Below, in pieces: positions 18,960 to 28,810 of a stretch of DNA of 64,000 nt; position 1 is the first letter of the stretch; each line of letters starts with the position of its first letter. The position numbers and the translations under genes are program-made. Under the pieces are notes generated by a model. That model searched no databases. It was not told the origin of the DNA and saw only the letters and a program-made list of their open reading frames with translations. This DNA is from Shinella sp. UYSO24 (GTDB taxonomy: Bacteria > Pseudomonadota > Alphaproteobacteria > Rhizobiales > Rhizobiaceae): assembly GCA_902167985.1 (NCBI GenBank), contig CABHNZ010000020.1, positions 1-64,000 on the forward strand, read 5' to 3'.

Positions 18960-19170
18960 CATCACTCCTGCGTTTCACCTGAACATGCAAGAAATCTAAA
19001 GTTTGATTTCTTAACACATGCGCGCATCGATGATGGTGAATCTACCGGGAATGGCAGGTTCGGCCAGACCGAATGAAAAACGAGACTAATAAAGAATAAC
19101 CGAATTTGCTCAAATACTCGAAGGGAATACGAGGAGAACGGGTCGCAGTTGAATTCGGGGGTGCGGAGGA

Positions 19171-19232
19171 AGAGGACATGTCCTCTCTCCCGGGCAGTCC
19201 TTCAAAATATTCAGACTTACCGGGAGAGAGGA
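19171..19232 (-). repeat. 13-bp inverted repeat and 16-bp palindrome after tRNA-His
   Basis: TCCTCTCTCCCGG (19181-19193) and CCGGGAGAGAGGA (19220-19232) form a perfect 13-bp inverted repeat with a 26-base AT-rich loop, ending one base from the tRNA 3' end. The left arm also forms part of the perfect palindrome AGAGGACATGTCCTCT (19171-19186). It could act as a tRNA transcript processing or stop signal. There is no terminal T-run. Confidence 0.7.
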
Positions 19233-19233
19233 A

Positions 19234-19310
19234 TGGTACGGTTGAGTGGGGTCGAACCACCGACCTCAGGTGCCACAAACCTGCGCTCTAACCAACTGAG
19301 CTACAACCGC
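19234..19310 (-). tRNA. tRNA-His (GTG anticodon)
   Basis: A 77-base cloverleaf on the minus strand with encoded CCA. Acceptor GCGGTTG/CAACCGT, D-stem GCTC/GAGC, anticodon stem CAGGT/ACCTG with loop TTGTGGC (anticodon GTG), and T-arm GGTGG-TTCGACC-CCACT. The first pair is G1:T72, the discriminator is A73, and the base before G1 is T, so no G-1 is encoded; this is the form known from many alphaproteobacteria. Confidence 0.97.
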
Positions 19311-19519
19311 ACACGACGCCTCGAAGGGCGTTGCGGCTCCAATACGGCGATCGGAGCCGATTTGCAAGCCCTTTCGTCACAAAGAAAACGTCTCTCCTGT
19401 GACTAACTGCCTTCACGCCCTTTTGGCCAGACAGTGACGGCCATCAAGGGCAAGGGATGCCGCCTACCCAGGCCCTTTAAGGACCGCGGCACCTCAAGTG
19501 CTGCGACATTCGACAGCCA

Positions 19520-19972
19520 TCAATGCGGCTGAAATTTCGCCATAACCTTTTCGGCGGCCTGCTTTCCGGGCTTGGCAACATCTTCCGCGACCTTGCGGGC
19601 CGCATCCTGCATGGAACGCGCCTGCTCAAGCGTGACTTCGGCCTGCTTGCGCATGAAAGACGTCTGCAATTCGAGGAATTGCGACAGGCTTTTCGCCCCG
19701 ATCAGGGCCTCCATATGGGAGAATGACATGTCGGCATTCATCCGCAGGGCATCGATTGCCTTGATACCAAGCTCCATCGACCCGGCCTGGGCCGAATAGA
19801 TTGTGGATTCCACCGTGCGCGAGGCTTCCTCGGCGGCGGCTTTCATCCTAGCATAGGCCTCTCGGGATTGGGTTGCGCCCTTTTCCGCAAAGTCCCTCAT
19901 GGTCTCTCCGAGCCGCGATGGGTCGAAAGCGGAAAAGGAAAAAATGTCGTCAGTACGATGTGCCATCCTCAT
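19520..19972 (-). CDS. Phasin family protein
   Basis: A PHB-granule-associated protein of about 150 residues from ATG 19972 (ATG 19966 is possible). The protein is almost wholly helical, with the phasin-type heptad-rich run (AYARMKAAAEEASRTVEST, then KSLSQFLELQTSFMRKQAEV) and a C-terminal AEKVMAKF. It coats polyhydroxybutyrate granules and limits their size. It is divergent from cbrA. A palindrome at 20064-20073 lies upstream. The nearby acetoacetyl-CoA synthetase gene supports a PHB role. Confidence 0.92.
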   Translation of the reverse strand: MRMAHRTDDIFSFSAFDPSRLGETMRDFAEKGATQSREAYARMKAAAEEASRTVESTIYSAQAGSMELGIKAIDALRMNADMSFSHMEALIGAKSLSQFLELQTSFMRKQAEVTLEQARSMQDAARKVAEDVAKPGKQAAEKVMAKFQPH

Positions 19973-20063
19973 CACGTCCTTGCTGACACCCTCGGCCAAA
20001 GACAATCGATTCCGAGGGATATGATCGAAATGTAATAGACATGACGGTTCCTCGCAATCGCAC

Positions 20064-20073
20064 ATTGCGCAAT
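20064..20073. promoter_or_regulatory. TTGCGCAA palindrome upstream of phasin
   Basis: ATTGCGCAAT, a ten-base palindrome about 92-101 bp upstream of the phasin start. TGC/GCA-type symmetry recalls the sites of PHB-responsive repressors (PhaR/AniA), but that assignment is inference. Confidence 0.3.
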
Positions 20074-20160
20074 GCACAACCAAGCCCAGAACGCCCGGGC
20101 ATTAACCGTGTTGCAGCTTTGGTGGCTGCCATGGTGGACCGGCAAGGCAGGGCGCGGTAT

Positions 20161-20175
20161 TTAACAATGAGTTAA
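20161..20175 (+). promoter_or_regulatory. CtrA-box-like site upstream of cbrA
   Basis: TTAACAATGAGTTAA fits the CtrA consensus TTAA-N7-TTAA exactly. It lies 41-55 bp before the cbrA start, where a CtrA site would act at the promoter. Confidence 0.55.
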
Positions 20176-20215
20176 TTTCCGGAGAACGCCGGTTACTTAT
20201 CCGACAGGTCAGTTG

Positions 20216-23200
20216 ATGCCCGCATTCCAGTATCCGTTCATCGACATCGCCGTACACGAGCGCGTGCGGGGGCATTTTGCCGCCGGCGAAGCGGCTGTGC
20301 TGTTTTCGCCGGATATGGATATGGCGCTGTGGGCGAACGGGCGTGGCGCGGATCTTTTCGGCTTCAGCTCCATCTATGATTTTCTCGACCAGGGGCCGGT
20401 GCGCAGCGACGTGACGTTTCGTCAGGCCGAGGCTGCTGCCCTGCAGCTGGCGCGGCCCGGCGACCGCCGTGAACTGACCATCCGCATCACCGCCGGCTTC
20501 CAGCGCGTGGCTGCAAAGGCCGTCTGCGAGCTGATAGAGGTTCAGGGCGAGCCGGTCGTGCTCTTCACTGCAGCCCTTGCCGGTGGCCGGCTCAGTACGG
20601 CGGCAAGCGCTGCCCGAATGATCGAGGGCCTTGGCGATCCGGACACCCATATCGCAGTCGTTTCCGGGCGTGGCGAAACGATTGCCCGCTCGCGCGACTT
20701 CAACGCGCTGGAGCTTTCGGAAGCCGCAACCGCCCGGCTTGCTGCTTCTGCCGATTACGACACGTCGCGCGTCGCCAAGCGGCCGCTGCCGACAGCCCGG
20801 GGCTTTCTGCCCGCCGCCATCGGCAAGCTGGCAGATGAGCCTGCACTTTATCTGCTGGTCGTCGTCGAGCCGGGCAAGGACGTGTTTGCCGAGGACGATA
20901 TCGCCCCCGACGCAGTGTCACAGGAGCCCATGGCCGACGAGGCCCGTGGCAACATCGAGGGCGAAAGCGTAAACGAGGCCGAAGGTTTCGACGCAGCCAT
21001 GACCGCCGTTGCGGCCATCCAAGACGAGCCGGAGCCGATGGAAGAAATCGTGCTCGACGTGCCCGAGCCGGTCGCGCTTGCGGATCATGAGGACATCGCC
21101 AACGCCGAGCCTCAGGCCGACAGCGCGCCGGAGGCAGATGACCTTAAGGAGACATCTGAGATCGAAGAGACACTTGCGATCGCAGAAGCCGGTGAGGCGC
21201 CTGATGTCGACGGCGAAGAGGCCGTTGAGGTGTCACAGATCCACGGCCTGCCCGAACCGGAAACGGCCGAGCTTGCGCCTGACGTTTCCGGCACCGAGAT
21301 CGCGGCGCCATTCGTTGACGCCCCTTTGATTGAGGCAACGGCAGCAGAGCCGGAGCAGGCTGGCGAGATGATCGCCGATGCCAGTGCGCAACCCCGGGTC
21401 GCCAAGACCGCCGTTTCATCCGATGATGAAGACGGGTTCGTCTTCAAACGCGATGGGCGCGCGGTGCGTTTCGTCTGGAAGATCGACTCGCACGGGCATT
21501 TCACCGAGATCTCGCCGGAATTTGCCCAGAGTGTCGGCCCGCATGCGGCTGACATTATCGGCATGGCCTTTGCCGATCTCGCGACGCTGTTCAACCTCGA
21601 TCCGAGCGGCAAGATCACCGAGCTTCTCGGCAAGCGTGACACATGGTCCGGCAAGACGATCTTCTGGCCGGTCGAAGGATCGAGCCTGCGGGTGCCTGTC
21701 GATCTGGCAGCACTGCCCACCTATACCCGCAGCCGTGAATTTGACGGGTTCCGCGGTTTCGGCATCGTTCGCGTTGCCGATGCGATCGAGGATCCGCAGC
21801 AGACGGGCCTGACTTTCGGCGCCAATGCCGAGCTGGACGATGCCGCTCTGGACGATGCTTCCGACGAGATCGAAGACGCCCTCTCCTTCCCCCCCGACGA
21901 GCCCGAGGTGGAAACCCCGGCCGTCATCGACAACGATATCGGCGGCAAGACCGTCGATGACGCCCCTCCGGGCGCGCAGAGGCTGATGAAGAGGCGGGCG
22001 CCGGTTACGAAGCCCATGAGCCAGGCCCCGCCGGCTCGGATCTCGACTGGCCACCCGGCGAGCGTCCGGCCCTGCGGATCGTCGAAAATCCGGGCAGGCG
22101 TCACTCGGACAAGGTGATCCGTTTCGACGAACGCCGGGCACAGCTGAGCGTCGGCGAACGCGCGGCCTTTCAGGAAATCGCCCGCCAGCTCGATCGTTTC
22201 ACCGGGCAGCCGGCGGCCAATGACGACACCGCCGAGCAGCGGCCGAACAGCGACGTCCAGCCAGCAGATACCTCTGAGGCTGCCGACACGACGTCCGAGC
22301 CTACGGACGATGTTTCGACAACAACAGTGGCGGATGAAGGTTTGCTGCATGCGGCAGCCGAAGAAGGCAACGACGACGCCATCGAAACGGATGCTGACAG
22401 GCGTGATGCTGCCAGCGAGGTGGAAGCTGCTCTCGAGATCCCTGACGCTCATGAGGCCGTAGAGGGACAAGCGGGTGACGCATCACCAGGAGAGGTATCG
22501 GCTGAAGACGAACAGGCCGAGCACGAGCGGGCCGACGAACCTGTCGATGCGGATATTGAAGCACCGGTGTCAGCCTCGCCATCGGCAGACCACGCCAGCG
22601 ACGAGACAATCGCTCAGACGGTCGATGAACCGGTCCATTCCGGCGACGGGCATGAGGATGCCGCGCGCGATGAGGCGGTGAAAGCCTCGCTTTCCGCGAT
22701 CGACGACGACGCAGAATTTGCGCCTCAAGGCGATGCTTCGGCAGTCACGGCAGATGCGGCCGGTAGCGCAGAGACGGCGAGCCTTGGCAACGGGCAGGCT
22801 GGTGCCGAAGATGAAAGTCAGGGCGAGGCCGTTGATCTGACGGATACGCCGTCTGCCGCACAGAATGCAGAGGCCCAGCCGGAGGAAGCCTCGGAACGGG
22901 AATTGCTCAACCGCATGATGCCGGGCCGCGAGCGGATCGGTCTTTCGGCGGAGATCATCGACCAGATGCCGGTGGCGCTTCTCGTGCATAGCGGCGACGA
23001 TCTGATCCATGGCAATCCGGAATTCCTGCGTCTTACGGGCTATGGCTCGATCGGCGAGCTTGCCGAGATCGGCGGTCTCGATGCGCTGCTGCAGCGGCAG
23101 GAGCTCGAGGGCAAGACGGCCAATGCCAGCGGCATGGTGGTCGTGCGCGCGATGACGAGATCGTGCCGGTGACGGCACGCCTGCAATCGGTACGCTGGGA

Positions 23201-24446
23201 AGATGCGACGGCTCTGATGCTGGCACTCATGCCCGTTGCGGCAGCATCGGACGATGACAAGGCAACGGATGCTGTGCAGGCGATACCGCTCCGGCCGGTC
23301 GTGCGGCCGGCAGACCAGATCGTGCGGCTGCAGGTCGAAGTCGACGAGATGCGCTCCATTCTGGAAACGGCGACGGACGGCGTCGTCATCATCGACGGCA
23401 ATGGCGACATTCGCTCGATGAACCGGTCGGCCAGCGCGCTCTTCAACTACGATGCCGAGGAAGTGGAAGGAAAACCCTTCGTCGTGCTGTTTGCGCATGA
23501 GAGCCACAAGTCGGTTCTGGATTATCTTGGCGGGCTTTCCGGCCACGGGGTGGCCAGCGTTCTCAATGATGGCCGCGAGGTCATCGGGCGCGAAGCGGCC
23601 GGCGGTTTCCTGCCGCTGTTCATGACGATCGGCCGGCTGACATCCTCGAACGGCTATTGCGCCGTGATCCGCGACATCACCCAGTGGAAGCGGACCGAGG
23701 AAGAGCTGCGCACCGCCAAGCGCGCGGCGGAAACGGCAAATGCCCACAAGAGCGAGTTCCTCGCCCATGTCAGCCACGAGATCCGCACACCGCTCAACGC
23801 CATCATCGGCTTTGCCGACATGATGGCAAGCGAGCGGTTCGGACCTGTCGGACATCCGCGCTATATCGAATATGCCAATGACATCGGCCGCTCGGGCCGC
23901 CATGTGCTCGATATCGTCAATGATCTCCTTGATATTTCGAAGATCGAGGCTGGCGAGATGGAGATGGATTTCGTCGCTGTCGGGTTGAACGAAAGCGTCT
24001 CGGAAGCGGTTTCGCTGGTACAGCCGCAGGCCAATGGCCAGCGCGTCATCATTCGCACGGCACTTTCCAATGCGGTTCCGCAGGTGGTCGCGGATTTGCG
24101 CTCCATCAAGCAGATCGTGCTCAACATCCTGTCGAACGCCATCCGCTTCACCCCGTCTGGCGGGCAGATCGTGGTGTCGACCGCCTATGAGGCGAATGGC
24201 AGCGTGGTTCTGCGCATCCGCGATACCGGCATCGGCATGAGCCGCGCCGAGCTGGAACTGGCGATGAAGCCGTTCCGTCAGGTTCCGGGCGGCACGCGCA
24301 ATCGCGGCGACGGGACGGGTCTCGGGCTACCGCTCACCAAGGCCATGGTCGATGCCAATCGGGCGATCTTCTCGATCAGCTCGGAACCGAATGAGGGAAC
24401 GCTGGTCGAGATCAGTTTCCCATCGCAGCGGGTTCTTGCGACCTGA
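20216..24446 (+). CDS. cbrA: PdhS-family sensor histidine kinase CbrA
   Basis: A very large cytoplasmic histidine kinase (about 1,410 residues after restoring two missing bases, near 21970 and near 23150). The order is: an N-terminal region of about 220 residues; a long acidic, alanine-rich linker; PAS-like segments (one around 420-520 and one around 1045-1160, with ILETATDGVVIIDGNGDIRS); HisKA with the phospho-acceptor in HVSHEIRTPLNAIIGFADMM near residue 1185; and HATPase motifs (NILSNAIRFTP, DTGIGM, GTGLGLPL). The kinase core and the neighbourhood (phasin, acetoacetyl-CoA synthetase, potFGHI) match CbrA of Sinorhizobium meliloti, which acts on DivK and so on CtrA in cell-cycle and symbiotic control. 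The frame breaks are probably sequence errors. Confidence 0.9.
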
Positions 24447-24473
24447 CGGCAGTATGACAGACAGTCAAAAAAG

Positions 24474-24496
24474 AAGGCAGCCGAGGCTGCCTTTTT
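24474..24496 (+). terminator. Terminator of cbrA
   Basis: AAGGCAG-CCGAGG-CTGCCTT followed by TTT, with an A-run before it: a classic rho-independent terminator 28 bases after the cbrA stop. The 213 bases from here to 24709 hold no gene I can see. Confidence 0.9.
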
Positions 24497-24709
24497 AGTT
24501 TCATGCTGTCCAAACTAGTTGGATGAGGTTGAAAGGCGATGGACCGTGGAAGTCGCCGGCTCGCCCTTCGAACACGGAAACGAATTGCGTGTTGCTACCA
24601 CTCTTGGCTGGCGCGGCTAAACAAAAAGTTAATGCGCTATAGCAAGAGACCATAGCCCACCAGCGCCCACTGGACGCTGCATCATACCCTTCCGATGCTG
24701 CGCTGCCCG

Positions 24710-26656
24710 TCAATGCTTGAGATCGGCAAGGTCGGCATAGAGGGCGAGCGCTTCCGGGTTGGCAAGCGCCTCCTTGTTGCGCACGATCCGGCCATGAACG
24801 ACGTCACGGACGGCGAGCTCGACGATCTTGCCGGACTTGGTGCGTGGAATATCCGCCACCTGAATGACCTTGGCCGGCACATGCCGCGGCGAGGCGCCGG
24901 CGCGGATCCGTGCCCTGATCGCCCGCGCGAGATCGTCATTCAGGGTGATGCCATCGGCAAGCCGCACGAAGAGAACGACACGCACATCGTCATCCCAATC
25001 CTGACCGATGCAGATCGCCTCGGCGACCTCGCCCATCTGTTCGACCTGATTGTAGATTTCCGCCGTGCCTATCCGCACGCCGCCGGGGTTGAGGGTCGCA
25101 TCGGACCGACCATGGATGATGATGCCGCCATGTGGCGTCCATTCGGCAAAATCGCCGTGGCACCATGTATTGTCGAAACGCGCGAAATAGGCAGCACGGT
25201 ATTTCGCGCCATCCGGATCGTTCCAGAACATGATCGGCATAGAGGGAAAGGCCGTCCGGCAGACGAGCTCTCCCTTCTCGCCGCGAACCGGGCGACCGTC
25301 GTCATCCCAGACATCGACGGAGAGGCCGAGCCCCGGCCCCTGGATCTCGCCGCGCCAGACAGGCTTCAGCGGATTGCCGAGAACGAAGCAGGAGACGATA
25401 TCCGTGCCGCCGGAGATCGAGGCCAGATGAACGTCGCTCTTGATGCTGTCATAGACATAGGAAAAGCCGTCGGGCGACAGGGGCGAACCCGTCGAGGTGA
25501 CGAGGCGCAGGGCCGAGAGGTCATGGGTCTTTTTCGGGTCGATGCCGCCCTTGCGCAGCGCATCGATATATTTGGCCGAGGTTCCGAAGACGGCAAAGCC
25601 TTCGTCTGCCGCATAGTCGAAGAGGACATTGCCATCAGGTGCGAAGGGCGAGCCGTCATAGAGACAGAGCGTGGCGCCGGCGGCGAGGCCGGAAACGAGC
25701 CAGTTCCACATCATCCATCCGCATGTGGTGAAGTAGAACAGCCGATCGCCCGGCTCGATGCTGCAATGGAAGCGGTGTTCCTTGAGATGCTGTATGAGAG
25801 TGCCGCCGGCGGAATGGACGATGCATTTGGGGACGCCCGTCGTGCCGGAGGAGAAGAGGATATAGAGCGGATGCGCGAAGGGTAGCCGGACGAACTCCAC
25901 TTCCCTCGGCGAATAGGGGGCCGTCATCTCCGGCAAGGTGCAGGCATCCGGAACGCTTGCGGCGAGGCTTTGGGCATCGCCCGCATAGGGTATGACGAGC
26001 AGCGGGACTGCAAGTGCTGCGGCGACCGCCCTCACCTTCGGCGCAACATCCTGCAGCTTGCCGTTATACCAATAGCCGTCGCAGGCAATGAACAGTTTCG
26101 GCTCTATCTGGCCGAAGCGATCAAGCACGCCCTGCTCGCCGAAATCGGGCGAACAGGAAGACCAGATCGCGCCGAGAGAGGCGGTTGCCAGCATGCAGGC
26201 AACGGTCTCCGGCATGTTCGGCATCATCGCCGCAACGCGGTCTCCCCTGCCGATACCAAGTGCCGCAAAACCCTGTTGCAGGCGCGAGACCTCGTCACGC
26301 AGGCGATCCCAGGACCAGCGATCGCGCACCTTGTCTTCGGCACGAAAGATGATCGCATCGGTGTCGCCACGACCGTTCAGCAGGTTTTCGGCGAAATTCA
26401 GCGTCGCATCGGGAAAGAAGCGCGCTGCCAGCATATCATCGCCATCGACGAGCACGCGCTCGCCGCGTTCGCCCTTGACCGCACAGAAGTCCCACACGGC
26501 CGACCAGAAGGCCGGGCGGTCCTCTATGGACCAGTCGTAGAAGGCATCGTAGTCCTGAAAATCATGCCCCGTCTGCCGGCCGCAGCGCAGCATGAAGCGG
26601 TGAAGCGGCGTTCTTAGCCGCATCTGTTCGGATGGTTTCCACAGCGGTTCCTCCAT
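24710..26656 (-). CDS. acsA2: Acetoacetyl-CoA synthetase
   Basis: Activates acetoacetate (from PHB or ketone bodies) to acetoacetyl-CoA with ATP and CoA. It has 648 residues, the usual length. The ANL-superfamily motif YILFSSGTTGVPKCIVH lies near residue 255; GGTDIVSCFVLGNPLKPV and the WNDPDGAKYRAAYF block mark the acetoacetyl rather than acetyl subgroup. ATG 26656 is chosen because AGGAGAG lies upstream; a longer start at 26728 adds an implausible tail. It sits between cbrA and the asmA-like gene, as in S. meliloti. Confidence 0.94.
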   Translation of the reverse strand: MEEPLWKPSEQMRLRTPLHRFMLRCGRQTGHDFQDYDAFYDWSIEDRPAFWSAVWDFCAVKGERGERVLVDGDDMLAARFFPDATLNFAENLLNGRGDTDAIIFRAEDKVRDRWSWDRLRDEVSRLQQGFAALGIGRGDRVAAMMPNMPETVACMLATASLGAIWSSCSPDFGEQGVLDRFGQIEPKLFIACDGYWYNGKLQDVAPKVRAVAAALAVPLLVIPYAGDAQSLAASVPDACTLPEMTAPYSPREVEFVRLPFAHPLYILFSSGTTGVPKCIVHSAGGTLIQHLKEHRFHCSIEPGDRLFYFTTCGWMMWNWLVSGLAAGATLCLYDGSPFAPDGNVLFDYAADEGFAVFGTSAKYIDALRKGGIDPKKTHDLSALRLVTSTGSPLSPDGFSYVYDSIKSDVHLASISGGTDIVSCFVLGNPLKPVWRGEIQGPGLGLSVDVWDDDGRPVRGEKGELVCRTAFPSMPIMFWNDPDGAKYRAAYFARFDNTWCHGDFAEWTPHGGIIIHGRSDATLNPGGVRIGTAEIYNQVEQMGEVAEAICIGQDWDDDVRVVLFVRLADGITLNDDLARAIRARIRAGASPRHVPAKVIQVADIPRTKSGKIVELAVRDVVHGRIVRNKEALANPEALALYADLADLKH

Positions 26657-26919
26657 AACCAAGCTCTCCTCAAAGCCGCGGCCACCATTGCATACCACAC
26701 GTGCAATCCCACAAGTACGTTCCCACAAGGGCGCTCCCAGAGGAGCGATCAGGGGGACTTACGCCTCCTATGTACCGGCTTGAAGCGCTATTCAGCGCCG
26801 CTGCCACGTGTGGCTTTTGCCTTGCCTTTCTATATCATGTTGATACCCGCGACAAAGCGCAAGCGAAGAGGTTTACGCCGCATTTGCGCCGTGTTGGCAT
26901 TTCCTATATTCGCCTCGTT

Positions 26920-28800
26920 ATGCTTGGAACTTCGGCCGGAAAATTGCGCATATTTCTGCGGCGTCCGCTTGGACGGCGGCTGATGGTGGCTGGCGGGATC
27001 ATTCTTGCCATCGTGGTGCTGTTTCGTGTCGTCGCTCCCTTCCTGATCTCGTCTTCGCTCGTTCGTGACCGGATGGAACGGGCGGTCGAAGCCTGGACGG
27101 GACATGACGTAACGATCGGCGGCACGCCCGACATCCGTTTCTGGCCGGAGCCGCGTATCACCCTGCCGGACGTGACGATCCGCGAGAATGACAATGCGAA
27201 TTCCCGGCTGCTCGGCAGTGTCAGGCGGGTATCGGCATCCTTCGATCTTCTGGAAACGTTGATCGGCAAGCCGGTCTTCAAGAATTTCCACCTTGCCGAT
27301 CCGCATGTCTTCATCCAGCGCGCCGCAGACGGGCATCTGAACTGGTCTGATGGCGGGCTTTTGAGCCAGGCCGTCCGTAAGGCCGGATCCGATGGCGGGC
27401 AGCAGGTTCTGGATCGTGCCCTCGACGTGCCGATCGGCGAGATCCGCATCCGTGGCGGCATGCTCGAAGTGCGCAATCAGGCGGATGGGCGCAGCTTCAA
27501 GGTGAGCGGCATAGATGGCGACATCGGGTGGCGATCTCTCGCCAATCCGGTGCAGATCTCCGCATCGGCCCGTTTCGGAACGCAGCCGGTCACGCTCGAC
27601 GTCAAATCGCCGGATCCACTGCTGCTTTTCAGCGGCCGCGATGGGCGAGCGAGCGCGATCATTCACTCCAGCCTCTTCGATGCGAAGTTCGATGGTCTTG
27701 CCAACCTTGCGACGCACGGCTTTCTCTCCGGCGATGCGGCGCTGTCTACGACCGACTTTCCTCGTCTTGCCAGCTGGACAGGGGCTCGATTCCCCGGGAT
27801 CGGCGAGATGAAGGCGATCTCGTTGCAGGCGCGCGTTCTGACCAATGACGGCGCCTTGCGCTTCGAGAACCTTTCCTTCGACATCGACAATGTAGAAGGC
27901 ACCGGCATTGTCGATCTGGTGACGCCAGCCGGTCGTCCGCCGCGACTGACAGGCACGCTTGCCCTGCAGAATGTGAATTTCCTGCCGCTGATCAAGACCG
28001 CTGCACCGCTTCTGATGGAAGACACGCCCGAGGCGAAGGTTCTGCGCAACCGTATCGAACTGGATCTGCGGCTTTCGGTGAAAAAGGCGTCGCTCGGGCC
28101 GTTCGATATCGATGAAGTGGCGCTCGGGCTGATGAACACCCAGGAGCAGTCCCGTCTCGACATTCTCGATGGTGATTTTGCATCGGGCCGCCTTACCGGC
28201 CGCTTCGCCTCGGTCAAGGAAGGGACGAATGGTGGTCTTGCCGTGCGTCTGGCGCTGCACAGTGTCGATTTCGCCAGCATCATCCAGCGGCTTGCGCTGC
28301 AGGGACCGCTGCCGGCGGCACATGGCTCGGCAGAACTCGACGTCGATATCGCCAGACCGCTGACAGCCGAAGCCTGGCGCAATGCCAAGGGCAGTATTCA
28401 TTTCACGGCAGGGCCGGGAACGATTGCAGGGATCGATCTTGGGGCTGTCAGGCAGCTCTCGGCCACGGCACCGTATTTTTCGCTGTCGCAGGCCGGCAAC
28501 GGCACGCTCGGATTTGCCGGGATCGATGTCACGGCTGCCCTTGCCAATGGATCTGCAGACATCCGCAACGGTACGATTACCGGCACCAATGATCTGATTT
28601 CACTGGCCGGCGTCGTGCCCTATCTCAACAACAGCCTTGCGCTTTCCGCCACGCTGCAGCCGCTCTCCACCGACAGCTCCACCTCATCCGCCAGTCCCGC
28701 GACCGGCTCGCCACCCGAGACCTTCTTCGTTGGCGGATCATGGCCCAATCCGGTGATATGGCCGATCGCCAAGCCGGCAAAGCCCGCCGGGCAGGATTGA
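26920..28800 (+). CDS. AsmA family protein
   Basis: A 626-residue envelope protein anchored by one N-terminal membrane helix (LMVAGGIILAIVVLFRVVA) with a long periplasmic beta-rich region. The AsmA family is thought to move or organise lipids between membranes. ERAVEAWTGHDVTIGGTPDI near residue 55 and the C-terminal GSIHFTAGPGTIAGIDL block are typical. ATG 26920 is chosen as the start just before the helix; in-frame upstream codons would add about 70 improbable residues, and no clear ribosome site is visible. Confidence 0.88.
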   Translation: MLGTSAGKLRIFLRRPLGRRLMVAGGIILAIVVLFRVVAPFLISSSLVRDRMERAVEAWTGHDVTIGGTPDIRFWPEPRITLPDVTIRENDNANSRLLGSVRRVSASFDLLETLIGKPVFKNFHLADPHVFIQRAADGHLNWSDGGLLSQAVRKAGSDGGQQVLDRALDVPIGEIRIRGGMLEVRNQADGRSFKVSGIDGDIGWRSLANPVQISASARFGTQPVTLDVKSPDPLLLFSGRDGRASAIIHSSLFDAKFDGLANLATHGFLSGDAALSTTDFPRLASWTGARFPGIGEMKAISLQARVLTNDGALRFENLSFDIDNVEGTGIVDLVTPAGRPPRLTGTLALQNVNFLPLIKTAAPLLMEDTPEAKVLRNRIELDLRLSVKKASLGPFDIDEVALGLMNTQEQSRLDILDGDFASGRLTGRFASVKEGTNGGLAVRLALHSVDFASIIQRLALQGPLPAAHGSAELDVDIARPLTAEAWRNAKGSIHFTAGPGTIAGIDLGAVRQLSATAPYFSLSQAGNGTLGFAGIDVTAALANGSADIRNGTITGTNDLISLAGVVPYLNNSLALSATLQPLSTDSSTSSASPATGSPPETFFVGGSWPNPVIWPIAKPAKPAGQD

Positions 28801-28810
28801 AACACACTCT

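Noticed and set aside
20900..22900. Tandem repeat or CRISPR-like periodicity in the acidic part of cbrA
   Set aside because: The composition is repetitive in amino acids (E/D/A), but no nucleotide unit repeats in order. No CRISPR array is visible anywhere in the window.
14565..24446. Programmed frameshifting as an explanation for the broken frames
   Set aside because: The breaks are too many, occur in unrelated genes, lack slippery heptamers and downstream structures, and always need exactly one extra base.
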